This document shows, piece after piece, positions 35,498-44,535 of a stretch of DNA of 64,000 bases. Under the pieces are notes generated by a model that was given only the letters and a program-made list of their open reading frames with translations, made no database searches and had not been told where the DNA came from. Source of the stretch: Streptomyces sp. NBC_01235 (GTDB lineage Bacteria; Actinomycetota; Actinomycetes; Streptomycetales; Streptomycetaceae). The first letter of the stretch is position 1. Each line of letters starts with the position of its first letter. The position numbers and the translations under genes are program-made. The stretch lies in assembly GCF_035989285.1 (NCBI RefSeq), contig NZ_CP108513.1, positions 2,108,001 to 2,172,000 of the forward strand, written 5' to 3'.

Positions 35498-36271
35498 ATG
35501 ACCTTCACCCCCGAGGCGTTCTCCCTCAAAGACAAGCCCGCGTTCATCACCGGCGCGGGCAGCGGCATCGGCCGGGCCATCGCCCTGGGCTTCGCCACCT
35601 GCGGTGCCGACGTCGCCTGCTTCGACCGCGACGCCGAGGCCGCCCAGACCACCGCCGACCGGATCATCGCGGCGCGCGGCAGAGCTGTCGGCGTCGGCGG
35701 AGACGTCACCTCCCCCGAGTCCCTGGCCGAAGCCGTCCGCACCGCCGTCGAATCGATCGGCCCGATCCGTACCGCGGTCAACTGCGCCGGCGTGGCCGAC
35801 GCCACCGCCGCCGAGGACATGCCCGCCGAGGACTTCCGCCGTGTCGTCGACATCAACCTCACCGGCGTGTTCCTCAGTGCCCAGGCCGAGGCCCGCGTGA
35901 TGCTCACCCACGGCGGCGGATCGATCATCAACATCGCCTCCATGTCCGGCACCATCGCCAACCGCGGACTCCTGCAGGCCCACTACAACGCCTCCAAGGC
36001 CGGCGTCATGCACCTCACCAAGAGCCTGGCCACGGAGTGGGCCGACCGCGGAATCCGGGTCAACTCCATCAGCCCGGGCTACACCCTCACGCCCATGAAC
36101 CAGCGCCCCGAGGTGGCCGAGCGTCTCAAGGCGTACGCCGCCGACACTCCGCTCGGACGTATCGCCGAGGTCGAGGAGATGGTGGGCCCCGCGGTCTTCC
36201 TCGCCTCCGACGCCGCGTCCTTCATGACCGGATCCGACCTGATTGTCGACGGCGGCTACGTCTGCTGGTGA
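35498..36271 (+). CDS. SDR-family sugar/polyol dehydrogenase
   Basis: 257 residues from ATG at 35498, 128 bases after the kinase. Motifs: AFITGAGSGIGRAIALGFA, ACFDRD (Asp favouring NAD), VNCAGVAD, IINIASMSG (Ser), YNASKAGV (Tyr and Lys) and SDLIVDGGYVCW at the end. It resembles threitol, sorbitol and related polyol dehydrogenases in general style, but the substrate cannot be read. The gap before it holds no clear terminator, so it may share the kinase transcript. It converges with the SorC-type regulator, with only 61 bases between the stops. Confidence 0.9.
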   Translation: MTFTPEAFSLKDKPAFITGAGSGIGRAIALGFATCGADVACFDRDAEAAQTTADRIIAARGRAVGVGGDVTSPESLAEAVRTAVESIGPIRTAVNCAGVADATAAEDMPAEDFRRVVDINLTGVFLSAQAEARVMLTHGGGSIINIASMSGTIANRGLLQAHYNASKAGVMHLTKSLATEWADRGIRVNSISPGYTLTPMNQRPEVAERLKAYAADTPLGRIAEVEEMVGPAVFLASDAASFMTGSDLIVDGGYVCW

Positions 36272-36332
36272 GCGGTGCGCAGCGTCTTCAAGCTTCCGGA
36301 ACCGCCCCGACACGCGGCGCCTGAACCCGCGG

Positions 36333-37286
36333 TCAGGCCATCAGGGCCGCAGCCGTCTCCTGATCGGTCACCAGTACATCCACCAGGCCGCCCGCCACAG
36401 CCGCCCTGATCGCCTTGTGCTTACGGCTGCCGCCCGCCACCCCGATCTTCCGGCGGGCGGCGGCAAGCTGTTCACGGGTGATGCCGACGACCCGGGAGTC
36501 CAGCTCGGACTCGACCGGTCGGCCTTGAGTGTCGTAGAAACGCAGGCACACATCGCCCACCGCACCCAGCTTCTCCAACTCGGCGCGCTCCTCGTCGGAG
36601 AAGGCGTTACCGCTGCGGACGAGTGTGCTGGACGGGGTGATCTCGCCGATGCCCACCAGCGCCACGTCCAGGTCGCCAAGTTCCCCCAGGGCCGCCGACA
36701 CGAACGGGTCCGCGCGCAGCGCCTGCGCGCTCTCCGCCGAACCCGCCACACCGGGCGCCTGCAGGTAGACGGCCTCACCGTTCACCAATTGCGCCAGCTG
36801 ACCGGTCATCCGCGAGGCGTGACCCGCCGCAGCCGGGTCACCGATTCCGCCCACCGCCTGCACGATGCGCACGTCCTTCAATCCCGGGACCGGCTGCATC
36901 GCCTGCACCGTGGCGAGGAGGCTGGCGCTCCACGACGAGATGCCCACGGTGTCGTTTGAGCGCAACGTCGTCTGGAGGTAGTACGCGGCGGCCGCGCCGA
37001 GATCTCCAAGCATCGTGCGCTCGTTGTCCGGAGCGGTGTCGACGACCAGGGCGAGCTTCAGCCCGTACCGCTCCTGGAGACCGTCCTCCAGTTCCGGGTG
37101 GGTACCGGAGGGCGGCGTCACAGTGATCCGCACGATGCCCCGGTCCTGCGCCTTCTTCAGCAGCCGCGACACCTTCGCCTGTGACAGATCCAGCCGCGCC
37201 GCGATCTCCGGCTGTCGTATGCCCTGAAGGTGATACAACCGGGCCACGTGCGTCATCATCCGCAGTTCCTCGCCGACGATCGCCAC
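36333..37286 (-). CDS. SorC/DeoR-type sugar-sensing transcriptional regulator
   Basis: 317 residues from GTG at 37286, six bases after GAGGTG. The N-terminal HTH is RLYHLQGIRQPEIAARLDLSQAKVSRLLKKAQDRGIV; the C-terminal part is the sugar-phosphate-binding domain (GISSWSASLLATVQAM, VVGITREQLAAARRKIGVAGG, RKHKAIRAAVAGGLVDVLVTDQ). Family members sense phosphorylated sugars and bind A/T-rich palindromes. The site TGCATAGATATTCG lies 76-89 bases upstream, and relatives of it lie at both transketolase promoters. I infer control of both operons and itself. Frames extending far upstream of the start are shadows. Confidence 0.9.
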   Translation of the reverse strand: MAIVGEELRMMTHVARLYHLQGIRQPEIAARLDLSQAKVSRLLKKAQDRGIVRITVTPPSGTHPELEDGLQERYGLKLALVVDTAPDNERTMLGDLGAAAAYYLQTTLRSNDTVGISSWSASLLATVQAMQPVPGLKDVRIVQAVGGIGDPAAAGHASRMTGQLAQLVNGEAVYLQAPGVAGSAESAQALRADPFVSAALGELGDLDVALVGIGEITPSSTLVRSGNAFSDEERAELEKLGAVGDVCLRFYDTQGRPVESELDSRVVGITREQLAAARRKIGVAGGSRKHKAIRAAVAGGLVDVLVTDQETAAALMA

Positions 37287-37361
37287 GGGACACCTCTTCT
37301 GTCGTCTTCTGCCATTCGAGCCGCCGTGGCGCACGCATTCCCACGCTTGTCCCGACAGCCC

Positions 37362-37375
37362 TGCATAGATATTCG
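37362..37375. promoter_or_regulatory. candidate operator upstream of the SorC-type gene
   Basis: TGCATAGATATTCG is 11 of 14 identical to the perfect palindrome at 17348 and lies 76 bases before the regulator start. Autoregulation would be usual for the family. Confidence 0.55.
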
Positions 37376-37648
37376 CACAGCCCGAGACGGACCCACGTGG
37401 GCGTAGAAGGAACGGGCTCGGCGACTGTGGGCAGGTGATCAGCCGCCTCACGCCGGCGTCATCAGCGGTGGCGGGCGCCTCGAGGTTGGGTGCTGACGCC
37501 GTGACGCCGGTGCGGGGCCGGGTCTCGACCGCGGGGGCCAGGAAGGCGGCGCAGGCGACGCAGGCAAGGACGACGAGCAGGCGGGGCGTATGTGCCTGTT
37601 CACGACGGCGAGAAAGCACGGACCGAACACCCAGGCACCGGCACCAAG

Positions 37649-37706
37649 TAACTCGACGGCGAGCGGCGACCTCGTCCTGTTCCAGCAGTCCGACAATCGA
37701 CGGCAT
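37649..37706 (-). pseudogene. possible 5' scrap of a Streptomyces transposon-associated hypothetical gene
   Basis: The 19 codons MPSIVGLLEQDEVAARRRV look like the conserved beginning of a coiled-coil hypothetical protein often seen beside IS elements in Streptomyces. The similarity stops at once. No other gene is visible in 37376-37774, where the rest of the frame is low-complexity Pro/Arg/Ala sequence. Confidence 0.3.
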
Positions 37707-37774
37707 CCGCGGCTCCCAGAGAGCGACGACACGTCAGGCCACGATTCACACGGAGTCACGGACCTACCGGCGCA

Positions 37775-38601
37775 CTACGGGAGAAGGCCCCCGCGGCGGG
37801 CGGCGACCACGGCCTCGAACCGCGTGCGGGCGTCGAGTTTGCGCATGGCGCTGCGCAGGTAGGCCTTGACCGTTTCTGGCCGGAGAGACAGACGAGCGGC
37901 CGCCTCGGCATTGGTGCATCCCAAGGCCACTTGCGCCAGGGCATCGATCTCGCGGGGCGACAGCGGTGAACGGGCCTGCGGTTTCTGTGCTGCGCCGAGG
38001 CCGGCCAAACGCTGGGAGGCGTCGAGGAGCCGATCGCGCAGCGTGTCGTCGTGCACGGCCTGGGCGATGGCGCGGAGCTCCGCGTGCAGTTCGCGGATCT
38101 CTTCGGCCGCGTTGTGGCTCGTGCCGCGGCCCGGTCCGGTCTCCGAGGCCAGCCGGAGTTTCAGTCGCCGATCGACCTCATCCCGTAGGGCAAGTTCGGT
38201 CGCCAACTGCCGTGAGGCGCCGACCATGGCTTCGGCTGCGCGGTCCCCGAGCGGCGTCGAGGCGCGTGTCGCTCCGTACAGCACCCCGCGTACCGAACCG
38301 GACACGACGACGGGAACGGCCACGACGGAGCGGATACGTTCCGCCAGGACGGGGGCGTCGTAGTCGTGGGTGATGGAGTCGTCCGATCCGTAGTCCGCCA
38401 CAGCGGCGGGGCGGCGCTCCACGAGGACATGTCCACCCAGGCCGGTGGCGGCGAAGACGGAGAGTCCACGCAGCCCCGCCGTCTGAACCCCGATGTGCTG
38501 TGTCAGGTGAAGGACTTCAGCCTGGACCGGGCCGCCGAAGGCGACGGGAAAGTCACAGCGCCGCTGGGCCAGTCACAGCGCCTGCCGAAACGCGTCACCA
38601 T
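37775..38601 (-). pseudogene. GAF-LuxR-type regulator disrupted by a 20-bp duplication
   Basis: The body reads FPVAFGGPVQAEVLHLTQHIGVQTAGLRGL, a GAF-like part, a coiled-coil region, then LSPREIDALAQVALGCTNAEAAARLSLRPETVKAYLRSAMRKL, a LuxR-type HTH. Upstream a 12-base direct repeat (GGCGCTGTGACT) with 8 bases between adds 20 bases. Removing one copy gives MVTRFGRRCDFPVAFGG from ATG 38601. As the DNA stands, that frame shifts, and the frame from ATG 38647 (with a good AGGGGCAGGGG site) meets a TGA at 38575-38573. A shortened protein from GTG 38422 (215 residues, HTH intact) is possible. Confidence 0.65.
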
Positions 38602-38756
38602 CGTCAGGACGCATCGATATAGTCGACATATCCGAAATGGGCTTCATTGCCCCTGCCCCTTTCCGGGGGTAGTCGGCCATCCACGTGACCCGGAGCATAG
38701 GTCGCTGTAACGCCACCGCAAAGAGGCAGCCGACCGCGCCAGGAAAGGGGCTGATC

Positions 38757-40448
38757 ATGAGCAGCATCGGTCAATCCGTCGGTGAACAAGAGGCTGACGT
38801 TCCGGCCGCCGCGTCGGAGCGGGTCCGGGAACTGCTGGCCCGGTTCGACTCTCCGGAGGCATGCGCTGCGGAGTTGCTGTGCGACCGGCACCCTGCCGAC
38901 GCCGTGGCCTTCACCGTCGTCGAGGCGGATCTGTCGGCCCGCGATCTCACCTTCGGCGAACTCCGGCGTGACTCGGCGCGATGCGCCGCCGCTCTGGCCG
39001 GAATCGGTGTCGACCCTGGCGACGCCGTGGCCGTTCTGATGGGCAAGTCGGCCGACCTGATCGTGGCGCTGCTGGGTATCTGGCGCCGCGGGGCGGTGCA
39101 CGTCCCGCTGTTCACCGCCTTCGCGCCTCCTGCCATCGCCCTGCGTCTAAAGGCGAGCGCGGCGAAGGCCGTCGTCGTCGACACCGATCAGCGGCACAAG
39201 CTCACTCCCGGCGAGGACATGCCCGCCGACGCCCGGTGGCAGGTCGTGGTCGCGGGCGGTGAACCTGCCGAAGGCGAGTTGTCGTTCGGCCTCCTGCTCG
39301 GCGCCTATCGCGGGGACGAGCCGGCGGGCCGGGCGGTCGCCGTCGGCGGGGACGCGACGCTGGTCCAGCTGTTCACCTCCGGCACCACCGGGACACCGAA
39401 GGCCGTTCTCGTCCCGGTCAAGGCGCTGGCCTCGTTCCAGGCATACCTGGAGTTCGGCCTGGATGTCCGGCCCGACGACGTGCTCTGGAACGCCGCCGAC
39501 CCTGGTTGGGCCTACGGGCTGTACTACGCCATCCTCGGCCCGCTGGCGGCGGGCCACCGGAGCCTGATGCTGCACTCCGGCTTCTCCCCGGCGCTGACCT
39601 GGCAGGTCATGCGCGAGTTCGACGTCACGAACTTCGCCGCGGCTCCGACCGTCTACCGCAGCCTGCGCAGTGCCACGGAACCCGTGCCGGACGGTCTGCG
39701 GCTGCGCACCGCCTCCTCCGCGGGTGAGCCCCTCACGCCCGAGGTCATCACTTGGGCCGAGCAGACGCTCGGGGTCCCCGTGCGCGACCACTACGGTCAG
39801 ACCGAGCACGGCATGGTCGTCGTCAACGGCTGGGCCGACGCCGTACGCTCCCCGGTCCGGCCGGGATCGATGGGCAGGCCTCTGCCCGGCTGGTCGGCCG
39901 AGATCCTGCACGACGAACGGGACGAGCCCGCCTCGGCGGGGACGGCAGGCCGCGTCGCGATCAAGGTGGCCGACAGCCCGCTGATGTGGTTCTCCGGATA
40001 CGCCGGCGCCCCGGAGAAGACCGCCGAGCGCTTCACCGCCGACAGCGAGTGGTACCTCACCGGCGACGCCGGAACCCGGGACGAGGACGGCTATTTCTTC
40101 TTCTCCGCTCGCGACGACGACGTCATCATCATGGCCGGGTACCGCATCGGCCCCTTCGATGTCGAGAGCGTTCTGTTGCAGCACGAGCTGGTGACCGACG
40201 TCGCGGTTGTCGGAGTGCCTGATGCGCTGCGCGGGGAGGTGCTCGAAGCGTTCGTGGTGCTGCGTGCCGACGTGGTCGGCGACGACGCACTCGCCAAGGA
40301 ACTGCAGCAGTTGGTCAAGTCACGGTTCGCCGCCCACGCCTACCCGCGCACCGTCCACTTCACCGACCGGCTGCCAAAGACCCCCAGCGGGAAGATCCAG
40401 CGCTTCGTCCTGCGGCAGCAGCGCCGTGACGAACTGGACGGCCGCTGA
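38757..40448 (+). CDS. AMP-forming acyl-CoA synthetase (acetyl-CoA-synthetase-like)
   Basis: 563 residues from ATG at 38757 behind AGGAAAGGGG. The ATP/AMP loop is FTSGTTGTPKAVLVP; further motifs are YGQTEHG (adenine), YLTGDAGTRDEDGYFFFSARDDDVI and the C-terminal acylation Lys in PKTPSGKIQRFVL. It activates a carboxylic acid to its CoA thioester through an acyl-adenylate. The aromatic-lined pocket (ADPGWAYGLYYAIL) resembles that of short- or medium-chain acid ligases, but chain length cannot be told. It is followed in the same direction by an acyl-CoA dehydrogenase and an SDR, so a beta-oxidation-like route for a particular acid is likely. Confidence 0.9.
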   Translation: MSSIGQSVGEQEADVPAAASERVRELLARFDSPEACAAELLCDRHPADAVAFTVVEADLSARDLTFGELRRDSARCAAALAGIGVDPGDAVAVLMGKSADLIVALLGIWRRGAVHVPLFTAFAPPAIALRLKASAAKAVVVDTDQRHKLTPGEDMPADARWQVVVAGGEPAEGELSFGLLLGAYRGDEPAGRAVAVGGDATLVQLFTSGTTGTPKAVLVPVKALASFQAYLEFGLDVRPDDVLWNAADPGWAYGLYYAILGPLAAGHRSLMLHSGFSPALTWQVMREFDVTNFAAAPTVYRSLRSATEPVPDGLRLRTASSAGEPLTPEVITWAEQTLGVPVRDHYGQTEHGMVVVNGWADAVRSPVRPGSMGRPLPGWSAEILHDERDEPASAGTAGRVAIKVADSPLMWFSGYAGAPEKTAERFTADSEWYLTGDAGTRDEDGYFFFSARDDDVIIMAGYRIGPFDVESVLLQHELVTDVAVVGVPDALRGEVLEAFVVLRADVVGDDALAKELQQLVKSRFAAHAYPRTVHFTDRLPKTPSGKIQRFVLRQQRRDELDGR

Positions 40449-40498
40449 CACCTCTTGGCACCTCCCGCGTCTTACGAGATATCCGGAGACCCCATTCC

Positions 40499-41698
40499 AT
40501 GCCTGTCTCACGCCTGCTGCCGACTGAAGAGGCGGCGGACCTCCTCGACCTGACACGCGAGATCGCCGAGCGCCACCTGGCGCCACGTGCCGCGGAACAC
40601 GAAGCGGCGGAACGCTTCCCCCGCGAGGTGTTCCGGACGCTCGGCCGGTCCGGTCTCCTCGCCCTGCCGTACCCCGTCGAGTACGGCGGTGGCGGACAGC
40701 CGTACGAGGTGTATCTGCAGGTCGTCGAGGAGATCGCGGCCCGTTGGGCGAGCGTCGGCGTCGGGATGAGCGTGCACGCGTTGTCGTGCTTCCCGCTGGC
40801 CACGCACGGCACCGACGCTCAACGCGAGCGCCTGCTGCCGCAGTTGCTGGCCGGCGACCTGCTCGGGGCCTACTGCCTGTCCGAGACGCACGCGGGCTCG
40901 GATCCGGCCGCCATGACCAGCCGGGCCAGGCGCGACGGTGACGCGTACGTGCTGCGCGGTGCCAAGGCGTGGACGACGCACGCGGGCACGCGGACTTCTA
41001 CACGGTCATGGCGCGCACCTCCGACGACCGGGCCCGAGGCGTCTCCTGCTTCCTCGTGCCGGCTGACGCATCAGGTCTCCAGGCCGATCCGCCGGAACGC
41101 AAGATGGGCCTGACCGGGTCGGCCACCGCAACCATGCGCTTCGATGACGTCCGGGTGCCGGACGACCGGCTCATCGGGGAGGAGGGCCAGGGACTTGCCA
41201 TCGCGCTCGAGGGTCTGGACGCCGGCCGGCTCGGTATCGCGGCGGTGGCCGTAGGACTGGCGCAGGGCGCGCTGGACGACGCCCTCACCTACGCGCCAGC
41301 AGCGGGAGACCTTCGGCCGCAAGATCATCGACCACCAGGCGATCGCCTTCCTGCTCGCCGACATGGAGGCCGCGGTCACCTCCGCCCGGGCGACCGTGCT
41401 GGCCGCGGCGCGCCGCAAGGACGCCGGGCTTCCCTACGGCCGACAGGCCAGCATCGCCAAACTCATCGCCACGGACGCCGCGATGTGGGTCACCACCGAG
41501 GCGGTGCAGGTCTTCGGGGGCGCCGGCTACACCCGTGACTTCCCCGTGGAGCGCTACATGCGGGAAGCCAAGGTCATGCAGATCTTTGAAGGAACCAACC
41601 AGATCCAGCGCATGGTCATCAGCCGCGACCTCGCCCGCGGCAATCCCGGCCCCGCCACCCACGTCGTGCCCGTCGCGCCCACCGAGGTCCACCCATGA
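40499..41698 (+). pseudogene. acyl-CoA dehydrogenase with two compensating frameshifts
   Basis: The three parts together make a normal 400-residue enzyme. Frame one: ERHLAPRAAEHEAAERFP, ALPYPVEYGGGG, CLSETHAGSDPAAMTSRARRDGDAYVLRGAKAWTTHAG. At about 40980 one base is missing, and HADFYTVMARTSDDRARGVSCFLVP...GEEGQGLAIALEGLDAGRLGIAA continues in another frame. At about 41293 two bases are missing, and QQRETFGRKIIDHQAIAFLLADMEAAVTSAR...VFGGAGYTRDFPVERYMREAKVMQIFEGTNQI follows. The net loss is three bases. Such enzymes make the 2-enoyl-CoA with FAD. Real decay and sequencing error are both possible. The stop overlaps the SDR start. Confidence 0.8.
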
Positions 41699-42462
41699 AC
41701 CCCAACGCATCGGTCGCCCTGGTCACCGGCGGCGCCAGCGGGCTCGGCCGCGCCGTTGCCAGGGAGCTGCTCACCGCAGGAGCCCACGTGGTCATCGCGG
41801 ACCTCCCCACGTCCCCGGGATCGGGCGTCGCCGCCGAACTGTCCTGTCTGGGCAAGGTGGTGTACGTCTCCTGCGATGTGACGGACTCCGGGTCCGTACA
41901 GGCCGCCGTCGACACCGCCGCCGGGCTCGGACCGCTGCGTATCGCCGTGAACTGCGCCGGCGTGGCCACCCCTGGCAAGCTGCTGTCACGTCGCGGGCCG
42001 TTGCCCCTGGAGGAGTTCGAGCGCGTCGTCCGGGTCAATCTCGTCGGAACGTTCAACGTCTTCCGGCTCGCCGCTCAGCGCATTGCCGAGACCGAGCCAG
42101 TGGCGGGCGAGCGGGGCGTGCTCATCGCCACGGCGTCGATCGCGGCTTACGACGGACAGGTCGGCCAAGCCGCCTACGCCGCCTCCAAGGGCGGGGTGGT
42201 CGGGCCCACGCTCCCGGCCGCACGGGAACTGGCACAGCATCAGATCAGGGTCGTCTCCATCGCGCCGGGACTCTTCGACACTCCGCTCATGGCCGGACTG
42301 CCGCTGGATGCTCGCGAGTCCCTGGGCCGACAGGTGCCACACCCGGCGCGGCTCGGCGATCCGGCCGAGTTCGCGGCGCTGGTCCTCCACGTCGTGGTGA
42401 ACCCGATGCTCAACGGTGAGGTCATCCGGCTCGACGGCGCCGTCCGCATGGCCCCGCGCTGA
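41695..42462 (+). CDS. SDR dehydrogenase of the HSD10 / 3-hydroxyacyl-CoA type
   Basis: 255 residues from an ATGA overlap with the preceding gene. Motifs: ALVTGGASGLGRAVA, ADLP (Asp for NAD), VNCAGVATPGKLL, VLIATASIAAYDGQVGQAAYAASKGGVVG (Ser, Tyr, Lys) and a C-terminal NGEVIRLDGAVRM. The phrase YDGQVGQAAYAASKGGVVG is a hallmark of type II 3-hydroxyacyl-CoA dehydrogenases, except that the following MTLPxAR is here PTLPAAR. It would oxidise the 3-hydroxyacyl-CoA formed after the ligase and acyl-CoA dehydrogenase. No hydratase or thiolase is seen nearby. Confidence 0.88.
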   Translation: MNPNASVALVTGGASGLGRAVARELLTAGAHVVIADLPTSPGSGVAAELSCLGKVVYVSCDVTDSGSVQAAVDTAAGLGPLRIAVNCAGVATPGKLLSRRGPLPLEEFERVVRVNLVGTFNVFRLAAQRIAETEPVAGERGVLIATASIAAYDGQVGQAAYAASKGGVVGPTLPAARELAQHQIRVVSIAPGLFDTPLMAGLPLDARESLGRQVPHPARLGDPAEFAALVLHVVVNPMLNGEVIRLDGAVRMAPR

Positions 42463-42547
42463 CGAGCCGCCCCTCGGCCACCGCCTATCACTGCCACGAT
42501 TCAGCTGCTCAGTCTGCCTGAGCCTCCACGAACCGCCGTCGCATCTC

Positions 42548-43569
42548 TCACTCCCCGCCCAGGCGCGGGTCGACATGGATCTTGGGGCGGGCTCCGGCAC
42601 CCGCTGGGCGATCACCGGCGAGTATTGGCCCGACCTGGTCCAGGCCCACGGTCGCCCCCACCAGCGGGCGGGGATCCACGAGCCCGTCCGCGTACGCGGT
42701 GACGGTCGCGTCGAGGGCGGGAGACGCCGAGAGCACACCGACCGCGGTGACGTCCTTGAGCGCGAGCGTGCGGGTGTCGATCAGGCTCGGTTCGCGGGCC
42801 AGACCGATGTAGACAACGCGGCCACCAGGCTCCACCAACTCCATTGCCAGCTCAGGCAGTTGGGCAGCGTTGGAAGCGTCGACGACCGCGTCGAAAGGAA
42901 GGTCCGGGAGGGTGCCCTCCCGCCAGAGCCGCTCGAAACCGAGGCTGCCCGCGAAGTCCAGGGAACTCTGTGTCTCGCCCATGAGGTGCACGTCGGCGCC
43001 CATGGCCCGCGCGAACATCGCGACCAGCAGCCCGATGGTTCCGGGACCGAGGACCAGTACCCGTTTATTCCGGTCCGGCGCCGCGGCGCGGGCCGCGCGC
43101 AGGGCGTTGCCGCCGGGTTCCACCAGGGCGCCGAGCACGGCGTCGACGGATGGGGACAGGGCGTGCAACGAGGAGGCCGGTACGGCTACTTGCTCGGCCA
43201 GTGCTCCCGGCCGGGGGCCGCGGACGCCGAGTTCCTCCCGCCGCTCGCACACGTGCTGCTGACCGCGTACGCAGCGGCGGCACGTCCCGCAGCCCAGCAT
43301 GGTGTCCCCCGTGACGCGCCGCCCCAGCCAGCCGGCGTCGACGCCCTGCCCGACGGAAGCGACGCGGCCGGACCATTCGTGGCCCAGGCGCAGCGGGTAG
43401 GCGGCCAACCCCTGGTGCAGGTAGGCCATGTCGCCCGTGAACAGCTCGAGTCGGTCCCGCACACCCCGACCCGTTCGACGTCGACCACAACCTCGCCGGG
43501 TGCCGCGGACGGCTTCGGCAGGTCCTGGACTTCGTACGTGCGAGGAGCAGTGACGACGAATGCCCGCAT
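42548..43569 (-). pseudogene. zinc-type MDR alcohol/sorbitol dehydrogenase with one frameshift
   Basis: The N-terminal frame from ATG 43569 gives MRAFVVTAPRTYEVQDLPKPSAAPGEVVVDVERVGVCGTD. About 43445 one base is lost, and the second frame continues LELFTGDMAYLHQGLAAYPLRLGHEWSGRVASVGQG, CGTCRRCVRGQQHVCERR (structural zinc Cys cluster), VLVLGPGTIGLLVAMFARAMGADV and so on to the stop. The zinc ligands Cys, His and Glu and the Rossmann motif are kept, so only the shift breaks it. Its start is nine bases from the FAH gene, so they share a transcript. If the shift is an error it is a normal 340-residue sugar or alcohol dehydrogenase. Confidence 0.78.
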
Positions 43570-43578
43570 GGCGCGCGC

Positions 43579-44439
43579 TCACCGGGGCCCGACGACGCGC
43601 TGGCGCTGTGCGCCGAGGCCGCTGATGCCCAGCTCCATCACGTCACCGGGCTTGAGCCACAGCGGCGGGTCGAAGCCCATGCCGACGCCGGGCGGAGTGC
43701 CTGTGTTGATGAGGTCGCCGGGCTCCAGGACCATGAACTGGCTCAGGTAATGCACGATGAAGTACGGGTCGAAGATCATCGTTTTCGTGTTGCCGTTCTG
43801 GCGGCGCACCCTGTTGACGTCCAGCCACATGTCGAGCGCGAGGACGTCGTCGATCTCATCGGCGGTCGCCAGCCAGGGCCCGGCGGGGTTGAAGGTCTCT
43901 GCGGACTTGCCCTTGGCCCACTGCCCGCCGCGTTCCAACTGGAAGGCACGCTCACTGACGTCGTTGACGACGACGTACCCGGCGATGGCGTCGCGCGCCT
44001 CTTCCATTGAGCCGAGGTAACTGGTGCGCCGGCCGATGACAATACCGAGCTCCACCTCCCAGTCGGGCTTGGTGGAGCCGCGCGGGATGCGCACATCGTC
44101 GTTGGGACCGACGAGGGTGTTGGGCGACTTGGTGAACAGGATCGGTTCGTCCGGCACCGCCATCCCGGATTCAGCCGCGTGGTCGCGGTAGTTGAGGCCG
44201 ATGCAGAGAATCTGGTGCGGTCGCGCGATGGGGGCGCCGATGCGCTCCCCGGTGAGGTTCAACACCTGGCCCGCCGCTGCACGCTCGGCCACGACAGGAC
44301 GTACGCGGTCGAGCCCGCCGGTCCCGAAGAACGTCTCGCCGAAGTCGGTAACGACGTCGGACAGGTCTACGTATGTGTCGTCGTCCACGCGGGCGACGGG
44401 CCTCTCGGCGCCGACGGCACCGATGCGCATGAGGTACAC
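43579..44439 (-). CDS. fumarylacetoacetate-hydrolase-family enzyme
   Basis: 286 residues from GTG at 44439 (ATG at 44430 possible). The FAH core starts HQILCIGLNYRDHAAESGMAVPDEPILFTKSPNTLVGPNDDVRIP; metal ligands are in DWEVELGIVIGR and the following Asp of VVVNDVSERAFQ; the end has NTGTPPGVGMGFDPPLWLKPGDVMELGI. Members hydrolyse 2,4-diketo acids or decarboxylate and hydrate related compounds. With an MDR dehydrogenase, an SDR and an IlvD/Edd remnant near, cleavage of a 2,4-diketo-3-deoxy sugar acid, as in non-phosphorylative fucose or rhamnose breakdown, is the most natural proposal. Confidence 0.88.
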   Translation of the reverse strand: MYLMRIGAVGAERPVARVDDDTYVDLSDVVTDFGETFFGTGGLDRVRPVVAERAAAGQVLNLTGERIGAPIARPHQILCIGLNYRDHAAESGMAVPDEPILFTKSPNTLVGPNDDVRIPRGSTKPDWEVELGIVIGRRTSYLGSMEEARDAIAGYVVVNDVSERAFQLERGGQWAKGKSAETFNPAGPWLATADEIDDVLALDMWLDVNRVRRQNGNTKTMIFDPYFIVHYLSQFMVLEPGDLINTGTPPGVGMGFDPPLWLKPGDVMELGISGLGAQRQRVVGPR

Positions 44440-44535
44440 GGGCTCAATCTCCAGATTCGGGTGGGCAGTTCAGGCGTGAAGCGGGCCAAAACGGTCCACG
44501 GTGGGCTCGCCGGTCGGGGCCGTGAGGGCTGCCGT

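Noticed and set aside
37392..37401. Perfect palindrome CCCACGTGGG upstream of the SorC-type gene
   Set aside because: A G+C-rich 10-mer palindrome is expected often by chance here and no second copy was noticed at the related promoters.
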